Counted from the first letter of the stretch, positions 1 to 9,346 are shown. The stretch: 64,000 nt of DNA from JAIQGF01 sp051006995 (GCA_051006995.1 JBPCSQ010000029.1:248001-312000); one strand, 5' to 3'. Notes: a model not told the origin generated them from the sequence alone. Made by a program: numbers and translations.

Positions 1-92
1 GTCGACGTGGACGGAGCCGATGAACCGCCGCCTCCGCCACCGCAGCCGGCCAGCGCCGCGCACAATACTGTGATTACCGCGATTCGACGCAC
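1..92 (-). CDS. Lipoprotein, N-terminal fragment (cut by window edge)
   Basis: Reading leftwards from a GTG at 92, the frame stays open to the window edge. It encodes a lipoprotein-type signal peptide: Arg-Arg after the start, a hydrophobic stretch (IAVITVLCAALAGC) ending in the lipobox LAGC, then a run of six glycines and a Ser/Pro/Thr-rich linker. An AGGAG sits about 10 bases upstream of the GTG. The product would be exported and lipid-anchored at the Cys. The rest of the gene is outside the window, so the function is unknown. It is divergent from mutY. The opposite strand is also open here as a proline-rich frame, which I take to be the shadow of the glycine run. Confidence 0.55.
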   Translation of the reverse strand, partial: MRRIAVITVLCAALAGCGGGGGGSSAPSTS

Positions 93-211
93 CGATTCGG
101 CTCTCCTGTTTCCGCTTGTGATGAGCGTCTTCCGGTTCAGAGTTGCACCTGCTTAAATCCCGAGACCGGCGCAAAACTCACAAGCCAGTCTACAATGCCG
201 GAACCTCGGTT

Positions 212-1255
212 ATGATCCCATTCACTCCCGCCGAACAACGGCTCTTCCGCGCGCGCCTGCTGCGCTGGTACGCCCGCCACCGACGGCCTCTGCCATGGCG
301 CGAGACTCGCGATCCGTACCGCATCTGGGTATCGGAAATAATGTTACAGCAGACCCGCGTCGCGGCCGTGCTCGACCACTATGCCGCCTTCCTCCGCCGC
401 TTCCCCAGCGTTGCCGCCCTGGCGCGTGCTCCGCTCGACGATGTCCTGGCCGTCTGGAGCGGTCTGGGATATTACCGGCGCGCTCGCTCCCTGCACGCTG
501 CGGCGCGGGTTGTCGTTCAACGGTATCGCGCAAAATTACCAGCAAACGCGGCTGAACTTCAGATGCTCCCGGGGGTCGGCCGTTACACCGCCGCCGCGAT
601 TGCCAGTATCGCTTTCAAGGAGCCGGTGGCGGTAGTGGACGGCAACGTCGAGCGCGTCCTGTGCCGCGTGGCCGGATGGCCGCGCCGCTCCGATGCCCGC
701 GTTTGGAATACCGCACAAGGCCTGCTCAGCCGCCGCTCCCCCGGCAACTTCAACCAGGCGATGATGGAACTCGGGGCCACCATCTGCCTCCCCGGCCGTC
801 CCAACTGCGCGGTTTGCCCGGTGCGCGAGCTGTGCGCCTCTGCCAATGGTGTGAACCCAGGAGCGGCGGCATTGTCGCGTTCGTCGCTGGCCAAGAACGG
901 GAAGAATACGCGACGCCGCACTCTCATCTCCTATGCTCTTGCTGCGCGCAACCGCACTGTATATCTGGTTCGGCGGAGCAGCGCGGAGTCGTTAATGCCA
1001 GGGATGTGGGAACTTCCGCAACTTCCCAACACCGGCCCACATCCGCCAAAAACGGGCAGATGCGGGGAACCCTCAGTCGAAACACCCGACTTCATCCTGC
1101 GCCACTCCATCACCATTACCGACTACACCGTTCAGGTCTGCCGCTGCGATGGTGCGGCTCTCCGCGGCGGGCGCTGGATTCACTGTACCCGCGTCCACGC
1201 CCTGCCTCTCACCGGCCTGACTCGCAGGATTCTCCGCCGCGCCGCTCTGATTTAG
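212..1255 (+). CDS. mutY: A/G-specific adenine DNA glycosylase MutY
   Basis: MutY removes adenine mispaired with 8-oxoguanine in base excision repair. Visible in order: the N-terminal helical signature WRETRDPYRIWVSEIMLQQT with the catalytic Glu; the helix-hairpin-helix LPGVGRYTAAAIASIAF followed by VVDGNVERVLCR with the conserved Asp; the [4Fe-4S] loop with Cys spacing C-x6-C-x2-C-x5-C (CLPGRPNCAVCPVRELC); and a C-terminal NUDIX-like 8-oxoG recognition domain (VRRSSAESLMPGMWELPQ). I chose the ATG at 212 (347 aa) rather than an upstream in-frame start at 143, because family similarity begins just after it. It stands alone, divergent from a lipoprotein gene, with a redoxin gene 40 bases downstream. 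Confidence 0.95.
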   Translation: MIPFTPAEQRLFRARLLRWYARHRRPLPWRETRDPYRIWVSEIMLQQTRVAAVLDHYAAFLRRFPSVAALARAPLDDVLAVWSGLGYYRRARSLHAAARVVVQRYRAKLPANAAELQMLPGVGRYTAAAIASIAFKEPVAVVDGNVERVLCRVAGWPRRSDARVWNTAQGLLSRRSPGNFNQAMMELGATICLPGRPNCAVCPVRELCASANGVNPGAAALSRSSLAKNGKNTRRRTLISYALAARNRTVYLVRRSSAESLMPGMWELPQLPNTGPHPPKTGRCGEPSVETPDFILRHSITITDYTVQVCRCDGAALRGGRWIHCTRVHALPLTGLTRRILRRAALI

Positions 1256-1294
1256 AATCAGTACCTGAGTACCTAAGAGAGCAGTGGAGGATCG

Positions 1295-1789
1295 ATGCCG
1301 GCTCTTGCCGCGGGGAAGATGGCCCCGGATATCTTGTTGCCCGACATGCATGGCAAGCAGTTCTCCTTGCGGAGCGCGCTCCAGCATGGCCCGGTCCTGT
1401 TGGCGTTCTTCAAGATTTCCTGCCCCATTTGCCAATACACGATGCCTTTCCTGGAGCGCATTTGTCGCGCGCTCGGCCTCAAGGCGCAGGTTCTCGGCGT
1501 ATCGCAGAACGACAAAAAGGACACCGCGCATTTCCTGCGCGAGTACGGCATCAGCTTTCCCGTCTTACTCGAAGATTCGTCGCATTACCCGGCCTCGAAT
1601 GCGTTCCGCATCACCAACGTGCCCACTTTGTTCCTGATCGCGCCCGACGGTGAAATCGAGGTTTCCAGCGTGGGCTGGTCGAAGCAGGACGTAGAAGACA
1701 TTAACCGCCGTCTCGCCCAAGCGCTATCGGCCAAACCGGCGCCGGTATTTCATCGTGGCGAGCAGGTTGAAGATTTCAAGGCCGGCTGA
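1295..1789 (+). CDS. Peroxiredoxin/TlpA-like thioredoxin-fold protein
   Basis: A 164-residue AhpC/TSA-type redoxin. After a short N-terminus (GKMAPDILLPDMHGKQFSL, the typical start of this fold) comes the active site FFKISCPICQ, a CxxC motif, and later the cis-Pro loop NVPTLFLIAPDG. There is no signal peptide, so it is probably cytoplasmic, acting as a thiol-disulfide reductase or peroxidase. GGAGG lies just upstream of the ATG. It is about 40 bases after mutY on the same strand and may be co-transcribed; joint action against oxidative damage is only an inference. Confidence 0.8.
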   Translation: MPALAAGKMAPDILLPDMHGKQFSLRSALQHGPVLLAFFKISCPICQYTMPFLERICRALGLKAQVLGVSQNDKKDTAHFLREYGISFPVLLEDSSHYPASNAFRITNVPTLFLIAPDGEIEVSSVGWSKQDVEDINRRLAQALSAKPAPVFHRGEQVEDFKAG

Positions 1790-1898
1790 CACTCGATGAA
1801 CTGACCCGCAGTTTGCGGGCATAAAGAAAACCAAGGGTTTTGTCATTCCGGGCGCAGCGAGAGATCTGCTGTAGCTCACCGCTCGATACGAGGAGTTC

Positions 1899-3614
1899 AT
1901 GCGCAAAACAGCACTGATCCTTCTAATTTCCGCGATCCTGTCTACTTCCCTGTTCGCCCAGACCAAGACGGCAAAAGCAGCCAAAGCTCCGCACGTGGCC
2001 GTGATCAACCTGCCGGCGGCGGCCACCGCCGCCATGAAGTCCATTGACCCGCAGCACATCCGGGAGCACGTCCGCTTTCTCTCGCTGGACCTGCTCGAGG
2101 GCCGCGGGACCGGCCAGCGCGGCGGCGACATTGCCGCCCAGTACATCGCCGCGCAATTCGCGCTCTACGGTCTGAAGCCCGCCGGCGACAACTCGACCTT
2201 CCTGCAGAAGGTCCCGATGGTCGGCATTAGCACCGATCCGTCCAGCACGGTGTCGCTGGAAGCGCAAGGCGCCGCGCCGCAGAAGCTTCGTCTTAGCGAC
2301 GACATCGTTGCCATGGACGAAACCCAGAATCCTTCCGATGACGTGGATGCTGATGTGGTCTTCGTGGGCTACGGGATCGAAGCGCCTGAATACCAGTGGA
2401 ACGACTACAAGGACATGGACGTCAAGGGCAAGGTGCTGCTCATGCTGGTGAATGAGCCTTCTTCCGACGATCCCAAGTTCTTTAACGGCAATGCCCTCAC
2501 CTATTACGGCCGCTGGACTTATAAGTACGAGGAGGCGGCGCGCAAGGGCGCCATTGGCGCCATCCTGATTCACAAATCGGACATGGCCAGCTACGGCTGG
2601 GACGTGGTCAAGAATTCCTGGGGCGGCGAGCGCGCTTACCTGCGCGGCACAACCGATCCGAAACTGAAGCTCGCCTCCTGGATCCAGTTAGACGTCGCGC
2701 GCAAACTGTTCAGCGACTCCCACCAGGATCTTGACTACCTGCTTAAGGCCGCCAACGACCGCTACTTCAAGCCGATCGCGCTTCCGGTCAAGGTCAAGGC
2801 GCACATGGTGAACAAGATTCGTCCCTTCGATTCCCAGAACGTCGTCGCCGAATTGCCCGGCTCTGACCCCAAGCTCAATGACCAGGCTGTGCTTTACAGC
2901 GCGCACTACGACCACCTTGGCATTCACCCCGAGCAGCCGGGCGACAATATCTACAACGGCGCCGTGGACAACGCCACCGGTTGCGGCGTCCTGCTGGAGC
3001 TTGCTCACGCTTACTCGCGCGCAGCGCAGCACCCGAAACGCTCCATCATCTTTGCCGCCGTCACTGCTGAAGAGCAGGGTCTGCGCGGCTCCGAATATCT
3101 CGGCCAGCATCCCCCTATCCCCGCCGGCAGCATCACTCTGGGCCTGAATTACGACGGCCTCGCTCCCAACGGAATTCCGCAGGAGGTGGAGGTCACCGGC
3201 GCCGAGCGCACCTCGTTCTACCCCACCGTCGAAGCCACGGCGAAGGACTTCGGCCTGGTCATTCGGCCCACCTCCAACCCTGGCGCCGGTTTCTACTACC
3301 GCTCCGACCATTTCAGCTTCGCACACGTCGGTATCCCCGCCTTCTCCGTGAATGAAGGTATGAAGTTCAAGGGCCATCCGGTGGAATGGGGCATTCTGCG
3401 CGAGCGCGATTACAACGAGAAGAACTACCACCAACCCAGCGATGAATTTGACCCGGCGTGGGACTTCTCCGGCTTGGCGGAGATGGCGCGGTTCGGCTTT
3501 GACCTTGGCTGGAAGGCTGCCACCCAGCCGGAGCTGGTGTCTTGGAACAAGGGCGACGAATTCGAGGCCGCCCGGATCGCCAGTCAAACCGCCGCCAAGA
3601 ACGGCTCGAAGTAG
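1899..3614 (+). CDS. Secreted M28 family metallopeptidase
   Basis: 571 residues with a signal peptide (RKTALILLISAILSTSLFAQ). A protease-associated domain occupies roughly residues 130-250 (VFVGYGIEAPEYQWNDYKDM onward). The M28 catalytic domain follows, with zinc-binding elements SAHYDHLG (His336, near the ORF midpoint), NGAVDNATG (bridging Asp), TAEEQGLRGSEY (Glu pair), LNYDGLA and FAHVGIPAF (final His). It is probably a periplasmic or secreted aminopeptidase using two zinc ions. A GAGGAG ribosome site precedes the ATG. The 106 bases upstream hold a 'gtcattccgggcgcagcgag' phrase, an interspersed intergenic type rather than an obvious promoter. Confidence 0.9.
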   Translation: MRKTALILLISAILSTSLFAQTKTAKAAKAPHVAVINLPAAATAAMKSIDPQHIREHVRFLSLDLLEGRGTGQRGGDIAAQYIAAQFALYGLKPAGDNSTFLQKVPMVGISTDPSSTVSLEAQGAAPQKLRLSDDIVAMDETQNPSDDVDADVVFVGYGIEAPEYQWNDYKDMDVKGKVLLMLVNEPSSDDPKFFNGNALTYYGRWTYKYEEAARKGAIGAILIHKSDMASYGWDVVKNSWGGERAYLRGTTDPKLKLASWIQLDVARKLFSDSHQDLDYLLKAANDRYFKPIALPVKVKAHMVNKIRPFDSQNVVAELPGSDPKLNDQAVLYSAHYDHLGIHPEQPGDNIYNGAVDNATGCGVLLELAHAYSRAAQHPKRSIIFAAVTAEEQGLRGSEYLGQHPPIPAGSITLGLNYDGLAPNGIPQEVEVTGAERTSFYPTVEATAKDFGLVIRPTSNPGAGFYYRSDHFSFAHVGIPAFSVNEGMKFKGHPVEWGILRERDYNEKNYHQPSDEFDPAWDFSGLAEMARFGFDLGWKAATQPELVSWNKGDEFEAARIASQTAAKNGSK

Positions 3615-3624
3615 TCCGGCTACG

Positions 3625-3663
3625 AAGCTGTAGCCCGGTGTGCCCGAACGGGGCCTACAGCTT
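3625..3663. repeat. Intergenic hairpin after the M28 gene
   Basis: A 9-bp inverted repeat, AAGCTGTAG (3625-3633) with CTACAGCTT (3655-3663), is extended inward by CCC/GGG pairing. It sits 11 bases after the peptidase stop codon and has no T-run, so it may be a repeat element or a weak terminator. Confidence 0.45.
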
Positions 3664-3763
3664 TGCGGGCCGAGCGAAAGCCGCCGATTCCCTACTACTA
3701 ACTCCTAACCGCGGAGTTTCCGTGGTACCCTCTGCACCGCACAAACGCTGAAATCTACGGCCG

Positions 3764-6049
3764 GTGCACGGGATGGCGCCCTTTTCATTTCTCCAGCGCG
3801 AAAGCTTGTCCGAGCTTGCCCGCCAGGTCTCGCTCACCGGCTATACCCCGGAGCTGGAGCTTACCGGACTGTTGACCGGCATTGATAACATCCGCCACGA
3901 CGTTTATCTCAGCCCCACCTTCGCCGAGGTCGCCCGCCAGCATGTCCATCGCTTGATTGTCCGGCACGGCAACGTGGAAGAGCTGGCCGCGCCCGAAGCG
4001 CCGCAGCAGGCGCAAGTCGCGCCTCCTTCGTTTGCCTGGGGAAAGAATTCCAGCACTAGTCAGCAGCCTGCCATCAAGGCGCCGCCTGAAGCCGCCGATT
4101 TCAAGCCCATGCTCAGCAATCTTCTGATCCTTGCCCTGAACCGGGCCAAGGCGGAAGGCAATGTATCTCTCGACCTGTTCGCGCGCGCCGCCATCATCAA
4201 GCTGCTGCGCGTTGAGCTGGCTTCGCAATTCGCCGTCATCCTGGAGCGCCTGCGCGCCAAGCAGGCGGCTTACGAGGGCCCGCGCCAGGCCACCATTCCC
4301 AAGGGCATCGAGCTCCGCGAGCGTACCGCTGCCTTCCAGCTTGCCCGCAAGCCGCTGCTGCGCAAAGCCGGGCAGGAGCTCTTCCAGACCCTTCGCGAAA
4401 TTGAGAAAGAGACCCTCAGCCGCATGCGCCGCGCTCTGTTCGGCGGCGCCGAGCATCCCGGGTACGCGCTGCTGCTCAACCGCCTGATGTTCACCGAGGA
4501 CGGCCGCGACGATTACATCAACGCCGAGCACTACGTCATGCTCGGCAACTTCGAGCGCGATCCCGACCGCTTTGCCGCCTTGCAGGAAATCGCCCATGCC
4601 TTCCTGGCTTCACTCGAACTGGCGCCCGCCGAGGGCCAGGATCACGTCCAGCTCGACCCGCTGCTCAACTTCCCCGACAACGCCCAGGAATTGGTCGCGG
4701 GCGGCACCCCGGACGAGTCCACCCCCAAGGGCCGCGCTCAGAAGGCGCTGCTCGCCGCCTTGACCGATACGCTGGAGCGCAATGGGGTGATGGACCACAT
4801 CGTCGCCGCCTACGAATGCGCGCCGCTGCTGGCCGAGTATTCCCCGCACATCAACGCCCAGCAGATCAAAAATGCGCTCATCAACAAGACCGAGCGCACC
4901 CGCGTGGAAAATCTGATCTCCCAGCACAGCCGCCTCTCGGCCGCCAGTTTCGAGGCGGCCCTGAAGCGCATCGGCAAGTACGGCTCCGCCGATCGCGCCA
5001 AAATCGCCGGCCGGTTCCTGCGCGACTTCATCCGTTATCACCGCGACCTGCGCAGCCTGGAGGCTCTCAACCGCGCTCTCGACACCATCAACCTGCTCTC
5101 CAACGAACGCTTGCGCGAGCTCTCCGCCATCAACCACACCCTCTACGAGTTCCTTCTGCCGCAGGAGCAGAAGCCGCCGGAGGAGAAGGTCGTCAACCAC
5201 ATCATCCTCAAAGCCGACATCCGCGATTCCACCACGCTCACCCGCACCCTGTCGGAGCGCGGCTTGAACCCGGCGTCGTACTTCAGCCTGAATTTCTACG
5301 ACCCGGTGAACAAGCTGCTGGCGAAATACAAGGCTACCAAGGTGTTCATCGAGGGTGACGCGGTCATCCTGGCGCTGTTCGGCCACGAGGGCAAGCAGGA
5401 GTTCCCGGTGGCGCGCACCTGCGTGCTGGCGCGCGAGATGATCTCCATCGTCCGCGCTTACAACGAGCACTCGCGCAAGGCCGGGCTGCCGACACTGGAA
5501 CTCGGGATCGGCATCTCCTTCCAGGACTCCGAGCCCATGTACCTGATGGACGGCGAAACCCGCATCATGATTTCCAAGGCGCTCAACGAGAGCGACCGCC
5601 TCTCCTCCTGCAACAAGGGCGCACGCCGCTTGCTCGCCGACAATGAAGGCTTGTTCAACGTCTATACCTTCAAGACGGTCGAGGACGAAGATACCGGCGG
5701 CAATCCCGACGAGTTCCTGATGCGCTACAACGTCGGGGGCGTCAACATGAACCAGCCGGCCTTCGAGCAACTCAAGAAAGAAATTTCGCTCGATCGGCAC
5801 GAAGTCGAATTGCCGACGTTGTGGGAAAAAGAGAAGGTGCGGCTCTACAGTGCTCTGGTGCCACTGGGCGGCGGCAGCTTTCACCGCATCGTGCTGCGCG
5901 AGGGACGCATGCCCCGCATTGACGCCAGCGACTTTTCGTTCAAGTCCTGGACCGACCGACTCTACTACGAAGTCTGTACTAACGAGGCGGTGTACGAGTA
6001 CGTCGAATCCGGCGCCACGCAGTCCGCCAAGCCGGACTCTGCGGGATGA
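3764..6049 (+). CDS. Large protein with class III adenylate/guanylate cyclase domain
   Basis: 761 residues from a GTG start (an ATG three codons later is also possible). The first two thirds are helical and match no family I recognise. At roughly residues 475-640 there is a class III nucleotidyl cyclase homology domain: ILKADIRDSTTLT holds the first metal-binding Asp, FIEGDAVILALFG the second, and ALNESDRLSS has the N-x3-R spacing of the transition-state pair. Because these residues are present it may be active, making cAMP or cGMP; substrate specificity cannot be read from the sequence. There is no signal peptide or clear membrane segment. The only cyclic-nucleotide-binding domain seen in this window is in the SulP transporter at 55570-57786. 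Confidence 0.7.
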   Translation: MHGMAPFSFLQRESLSELARQVSLTGYTPELELTGLLTGIDNIRHDVYLSPTFAEVARQHVHRLIVRHGNVEELAAPEAPQQAQVAPPSFAWGKNSSTSQQPAIKAPPEAADFKPMLSNLLILALNRAKAEGNVSLDLFARAAIIKLLRVELASQFAVILERLRAKQAAYEGPRQATIPKGIELRERTAAFQLARKPLLRKAGQELFQTLREIEKETLSRMRRALFGGAEHPGYALLLNRLMFTEDGRDDYINAEHYVMLGNFERDPDRFAALQEIAHAFLASLELAPAEGQDHVQLDPLLNFPDNAQELVAGGTPDESTPKGRAQKALLAALTDTLERNGVMDHIVAAYECAPLLAEYSPHINAQQIKNALINKTERTRVENLISQHSRLSAASFEAALKRIGKYGSADRAKIAGRFLRDFIRYHRDLRSLEALNRALDTINLLSNERLRELSAINHTLYEFLLPQEQKPPEEKVVNHIILKADIRDSTTLTRTLSERGLNPASYFSLNFYDPVNKLLAKYKATKVFIEGDAVILALFGHEGKQEFPVARTCVLAREMISIVRAYNEHSRKAGLPTLELGIGISFQDSEPMYLMDGETRIMISKALNESDRLSSCNKGARRLLADNEGLFNVYTFKTVEDEDTGGNPDEFLMRYNVGGVNMNQPAFEQLKKEISLDRHEVELPTLWEKEKVRLYSALVPLGGGSFHRIVLREGRMPRIDASDFSFKSWTDRLYYEVCTNEAVYEYVESGATQSAKPDSAG

Positions 6050-6061
6050 TGGCCGCGACGA

Positions 6062-6670
6062 TTATCGCGGCGGAGCGCTGGTCCGCGCCGTGGTTGTCGC
6101 AGTGAGGCGCCCGACGGCGTGAACGGTAATTTCCACGTCGTTGCTGACCCGCAGGAAGAGCGTGCTCGGGTTCTTCATCCCCCACTGCGGATACGGCACC
6201 ACGAAGTGCAGGTCGGCGCTGACCTCGTTGCCGTTGATGTGCACTGGACCAGTGGCAACGATCTCGTGCGTCTGACCGTGCATGATCATCAGGCCGTCAA
6301 TTTGCAGTTGTGAATCGCCGGAAGTCGCGACGTGTCCCACCACCCGCTGTGGTTGAAAGATAATGTCGGGAAAGCGCGCGCTCTCCAGCACCTGTTGGTG
6401 CATCTTGCGGTCGCGTCCTTTGCTGCCGCTTTCGCCCGACGTCGCGTCCACCGTCAACTGGCCGGAAGCCGCGCCATTCTGCTCATCCAGGCGCAGGAAA
6501 CCGCTCTTGAGCTGAAAGTCTCCGTGAACCGTGTGCAGCACATCGCCGAGCGTGAAGTCCACCCGCGTCTGCGCCGGATTGAGTTCCACTGCCAACTCCT
6601 GCGCAGAGACCGCGGCGGAGCCGATTGTGATCAGTGCAAGAACGAAGGCGATTTGAAAACGGCGAAACAT
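6062..6670 (-). CDS. Secreted YceI-family lipid-binding-like protein
   Basis: 202 residues with a signal peptide (FQIAFVLALITIGSAAVSAQ). The mature protein follows the YceI lipocalin-like pattern: ELNPAQTRVDFTLGDVLHTV near the start, an internal SKGRDRKMHQQVLESARFPD segment and repeated beta strands. YceI proteins are periplasmic beta-barrels that bind polyisoprenoid or amphiphilic ligands. Its neighbour 16 bases upstream in transcription order is an FAD oxidoreductase of the geranylgeranyl-reductase type. An isoprenoid link between the two is tempting but unproven. Confidence 0.85.
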   Translation of the reverse strand: MFRRFQIAFVLALITIGSAAVSAQELAVELNPAQTRVDFTLGDVLHTVHGDFQLKSGFLRLDEQNGAASGQLTVDATSGESGSKGRDRKMHQQVLESARFPDIIFQPQRVVGHVATSGDSQLQIDGLMIMHGQTHEIVATGPVHINGNEVSADLHFVVPYPQWGMKNPSTLFLRVSNDVEITVHAVGRLTATTTARTSAPPR

Positions 6671-6686
6671 CCGGTGCGTGTCTCCG

Positions 6687-7778
6687 TTATGCGGTCAGCA
6701 TCTGCCATCCGAAGCCGAACAGGCGATGCATGCCGAACTTGAGCAGTGGCAGTTCGCCGACGTGAACCGCCAACATGCGCTGAAACAGGCTTGGCCTTGC
6801 GGACAGCGCCCGCAAGGCGCGGTCGCGGACCCAATTGCTCTTGTCCATCAGCAGCATGGTGCGGCCCATGAACTGGGGCAGCGCGCCAATGCGGCGGTGT
6901 TCGACGTCATACGTTACCAAGTCATCCGCCGCCATGGCCCGCGCCAGCGCCAGCGCCTGCCGGAAGGCCATTGCCAGACCTTCGCCGGTGATGGCATCGG
7001 CGGCGCCGGAGGCATCGCCGATCAACGCCACGTTGCCGCGCGCGACCGCATTGAGCCTGCGCGTGACCGTCACTGCGCCGCGTACGTCCGTGGTGGGGGG
7101 CGCTGTTCCCAGGCGCTTCGCCAACCGCGGGAAGGATGCGATCGCCTCCGCAAAAGACCTGACCGGCTGCTTGGAAATCAACGCGACGCACACACTGTTC
7201 TCCGCAACCGGTGTCACGTAGGCCTGGCGATGTTCGCCCCAGTAGATTTCGACGAATTCGCTCCACGGCGCCACCTGGAAGTGCTGACGCATACCGATAC
7301 GCCGCTCGTATTCGCGACCGGCGGTCAGGCCAGCCCACTTACGCACGCGGGAATTGTGGCCGTCGGCGCCCACGATGAAACGGCACGAAACCGTGCGGCC
7401 GTCCACCAGCACGGCATCGCTGCGCAGCGTGGAAACCGCAGCGCCCCACATCAGCCGGACGCCGAGATTTTCGGCGCGGTTCACCATGGCATCCTGCAGC
7501 AGCGTCCGCCGAAGGCCGACGGCCTCGCCATGCGGGAATTTCGCTTCCACGGTTACGGCGTCGCCGAGAAATCGGATGCCGCGAAAAGTGGCCATCGCGA
7601 CGCCCGACAGATCGACTCCCAACTCGCTCAGCGCCGCGATGCAATCGGGCATCAGCCCTTCGCCGCAGGCCTTATCAATCGGGGGGCGAGAGCGATCGGC
7701 CACGGTCACCTGAAACCCGCGCTGCCGCGCTGCAATCGCCGCCGCCAGCCCGGCGGGACCGCCACCCACCACGAACAC
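6687..7778 (-). CDS. FAD-dependent oxidoreductase, geranylgeranyl reductase-like
   Basis: About 363 residues. The Rossmann FAD motif FVVGGGPAGLAAAIAARQRG is at the very N-terminus; DKACGEGLMPDC, the GADGHNSRVRK loop and the second FAD motif ALIGDASGAADAITGEGLAM follow. This is the flavoprotein group that includes geranylgeranyl reductases and aromatic hydroxylases; the substrate is unknown. The first standard start in frame is the GTG at 7778, which leaves almost no residues before the FAD motif. The frame stays open upstream for about 13 more codons to a TGA, with no ATG, GTG or TTG, so the true start may be a rarer codon such as CTG. The gene is followed closely by yceI. Confidence 0.8.
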   Translation of the reverse strand: MFVVGGGPAGLAAAIAARQRGFQVTVADRSRPPIDKACGEGLMPDCIAALSELGVDLSGVAMATFRGIRFLGDAVTVEAKFPHGEAVGLRRTLLQDAMVNRAENLGVRLMWGAAVSTLRSDAVLVDGRTVSCRFIVGADGHNSRVRKWAGLTAGREYERRIGMRQHFQVAPWSEFVEIYWGEHRQAYVTPVAENSVCVALISKQPVRSFAEAIASFPRLAKRLGTAPPTTDVRGAVTVTRRLNAVARGNVALIGDASGAADAITGEGLAMAFRQALALARAMAADDLVTYDVEHRRIGALPQFMGRTMLLMDKSNWVRDRALRALSARPSLFQRMLAVHVGELPLLKFGMHRLFGFGWQMLTA

Positions 7779-7933
7779 GTCCGTGGCGCCGCTATGGTCG
7801 CTTTTCAGTACCAGGAGAACTCACCCCACATCCATGGTAATAACAACCTTAAACGCCAACCCGCGGCGAAAGTTGCCGCTGCCGCGGAACCCCATCCCCT
7901 TAGTCCCAATTCATTCGATGACCTCGCCCGCCA

Positions 7934-9346
7934 TTAGATACGCACTGCCCGGCGCGCCAAACGCAGCGCGTCCGACCAGAAGGTAGTCGAGGAGTGCACC
8001 AATTCGATGACATCACGCATGGCAGTGACGAATTCCTCCAACTGCTGTTCATTCACAACCAGCGGCGGCGCGACTTTCAGCACCATGAAATTGTTCCCGC
8101 AGATCTGAGTCAGGATGTTCTTCTCCTTGAACAGCCGCATGACCAGCATCTGGCCGAACATGCCGGCGTGAATGCGGCGGAACGTCTCGAAAGCGACACG
8201 CAGGCGGACCTGGCGCGGCGCGGTGAATTCGATGCCGCACATGAGGCCTTCGCCGCGGATCTGCTTGATCATCTCGAAGCCGGACAATTCCTCTGTCAGC
8301 CGTTCGCGAACATAGCGTCCCATGCGGTCGGCGCGCGATGCGAGTTGCTCGTCGTCGAGAACTTCGAGCGTGGCCAGCCCGGCACGCATCGCCAGGGCGT
8401 TTTCGCTGTACGTGGAGGTATGAACGATGGCGCGTTTGAGTGAATCGAAGACCGAGCGGTAAACCGCCTCCGACATCAGCACTGCTCCGCTGGGAATCAG
8501 GCCACCGCTAAGCGCCTTCGCCAGCACCACCATGTCGGGCTGCACGCCAAATTGATGGGCAGCGAGAAATTTGCCGGTGCGGCACAGCCCTGTCTGCACT
8601 TCATCGAGCGCGAACAGCGTTCCGTACTTGCGGCAGAGAGCTTGCGCCGAAGCCAGACAGGTCGCATCCGGAACCCGGATTCCGCCTTCGCCCTGGATGG
8701 GTTCCAGCACAAGCGCCGCGATGTTCCGCGACTTCAGCTTATTTTCCAGCCCGGCAAGACCGCCGAAATCAACGCCTTCGGCGCCCGGCAGCAGCGGTCC
8801 GAAGCCGCTCCGCCAGAAAGCGGTGTCCATCAACGAAAGCGCGCCGCTGGTCAGCCCGTGGAAAGAGCCCCTGGCATAGAGCAGGCCGCTGCGGCCGGTA
8901 TGCGCCCGCGCGAACTTGATGACCGCCTCGATGCCCTCGCTGCCAGAGCTGCAAAAAAATACTTTCGACAGCCGTCCGCCAGCGCGGCTGCACAACTTTT
9001 CTGCCAGCTCACCAGCCAGTTCGGGGACATGGCTTTGCAGCATCGCCGGCCCGGAGCGCGCCAACTCGGCCGTGAGCGCCGCGACAATGTAGGGGTGATT
9101 GTGGCCGGTATTGTGAACGCAGTAGCCGGAGAGGAAATCGAGGATTCTGCGGCCATCGGACGTGTGCAGCTCGGCGCCGCTGCAACGCTGGTAGTGGACA
9201 TTCATTCCCAGCAGATCGAGCAGCCGCACCCATTGCGGATTGACGTATTGCCGGTACGCCTCCGCCGACTGCTCCTCGCCAACGCCACCCGGGAACGGCT
9301 TCGCCGGGACCGCCGCGGCGGCCGCTTGCACTGCATCAATGTTCAT
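7934..9346 (-). CDS. Class III PLP-dependent aminotransferase
   Basis: 470 residues, full length for the ornithine/acetylornithine aminotransferase fold. Key motifs: GYCVHNTGHNHPYIVAAL, the phosphate-binding SSGSEGIEAVIKFAR, EPIQGEGGIRVPD, LFALDEVQTGLCRTG with the PLP-ring Asp, and LAKALSGGLIPSGAVL with the Schiff-base Lys. The relatively long N-terminus (VNPQWVRLLDLLGMNVHYQR) resembles enzymes acting on lipid-linked or secondary-metabolite substrates, for example the hopanoid aminotransferase group, but nothing here fixes the substrate. It is followed by the FAD oxidoreductase about 155 bases downstream on the same strand. Near-perfect anti-sense open frames lie opposite it and are shadows. 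Confidence 0.85.
   Translation of the reverse strand: MNIDAVQAAAAAVPAKPFPGGVGEEQSAEAYRQYVNPQWVRLLDLLGMNVHYQRCSGAELHTSDGRRILDFLSGYCVHNTGHNHPYIVAALTAELARSGPAMLQSHVPELAGELAEKLCSRAGGRLSKVFFCSSGSEGIEAVIKFARAHTGRSGLLYARGSFHGLTSGALSLMDTAFWRSGFGPLLPGAEGVDFGGLAGLENKLKSRNIAALVLEPIQGEGGIRVPDATCLASAQALCRKYGTLFALDEVQTGLCRTGKFLAAHQFGVQPDMVVLAKALSGGLIPSGAVLMSEAVYRSVFDSLKRAIVHTSTYSENALAMRAGLATLEVLDDEQLASRADRMGRYVRERLTEELSGFEMIKQIRGEGLMCGIEFTAPRQVRLRVAFETFRRIHAGMFGQMLVMRLFKEKNILTQICGNNFMVLKVAPPLVVNEQQLEEFVTAMRDVIELVHSSTTFWSDALRLARRAVRI

Noticed and set aside
4610..5884. 424-codon frame anti-sense to the cyclase gene
   Set aside because: No recognisable domains; it mirrors the codon periodicity of the sense gene.
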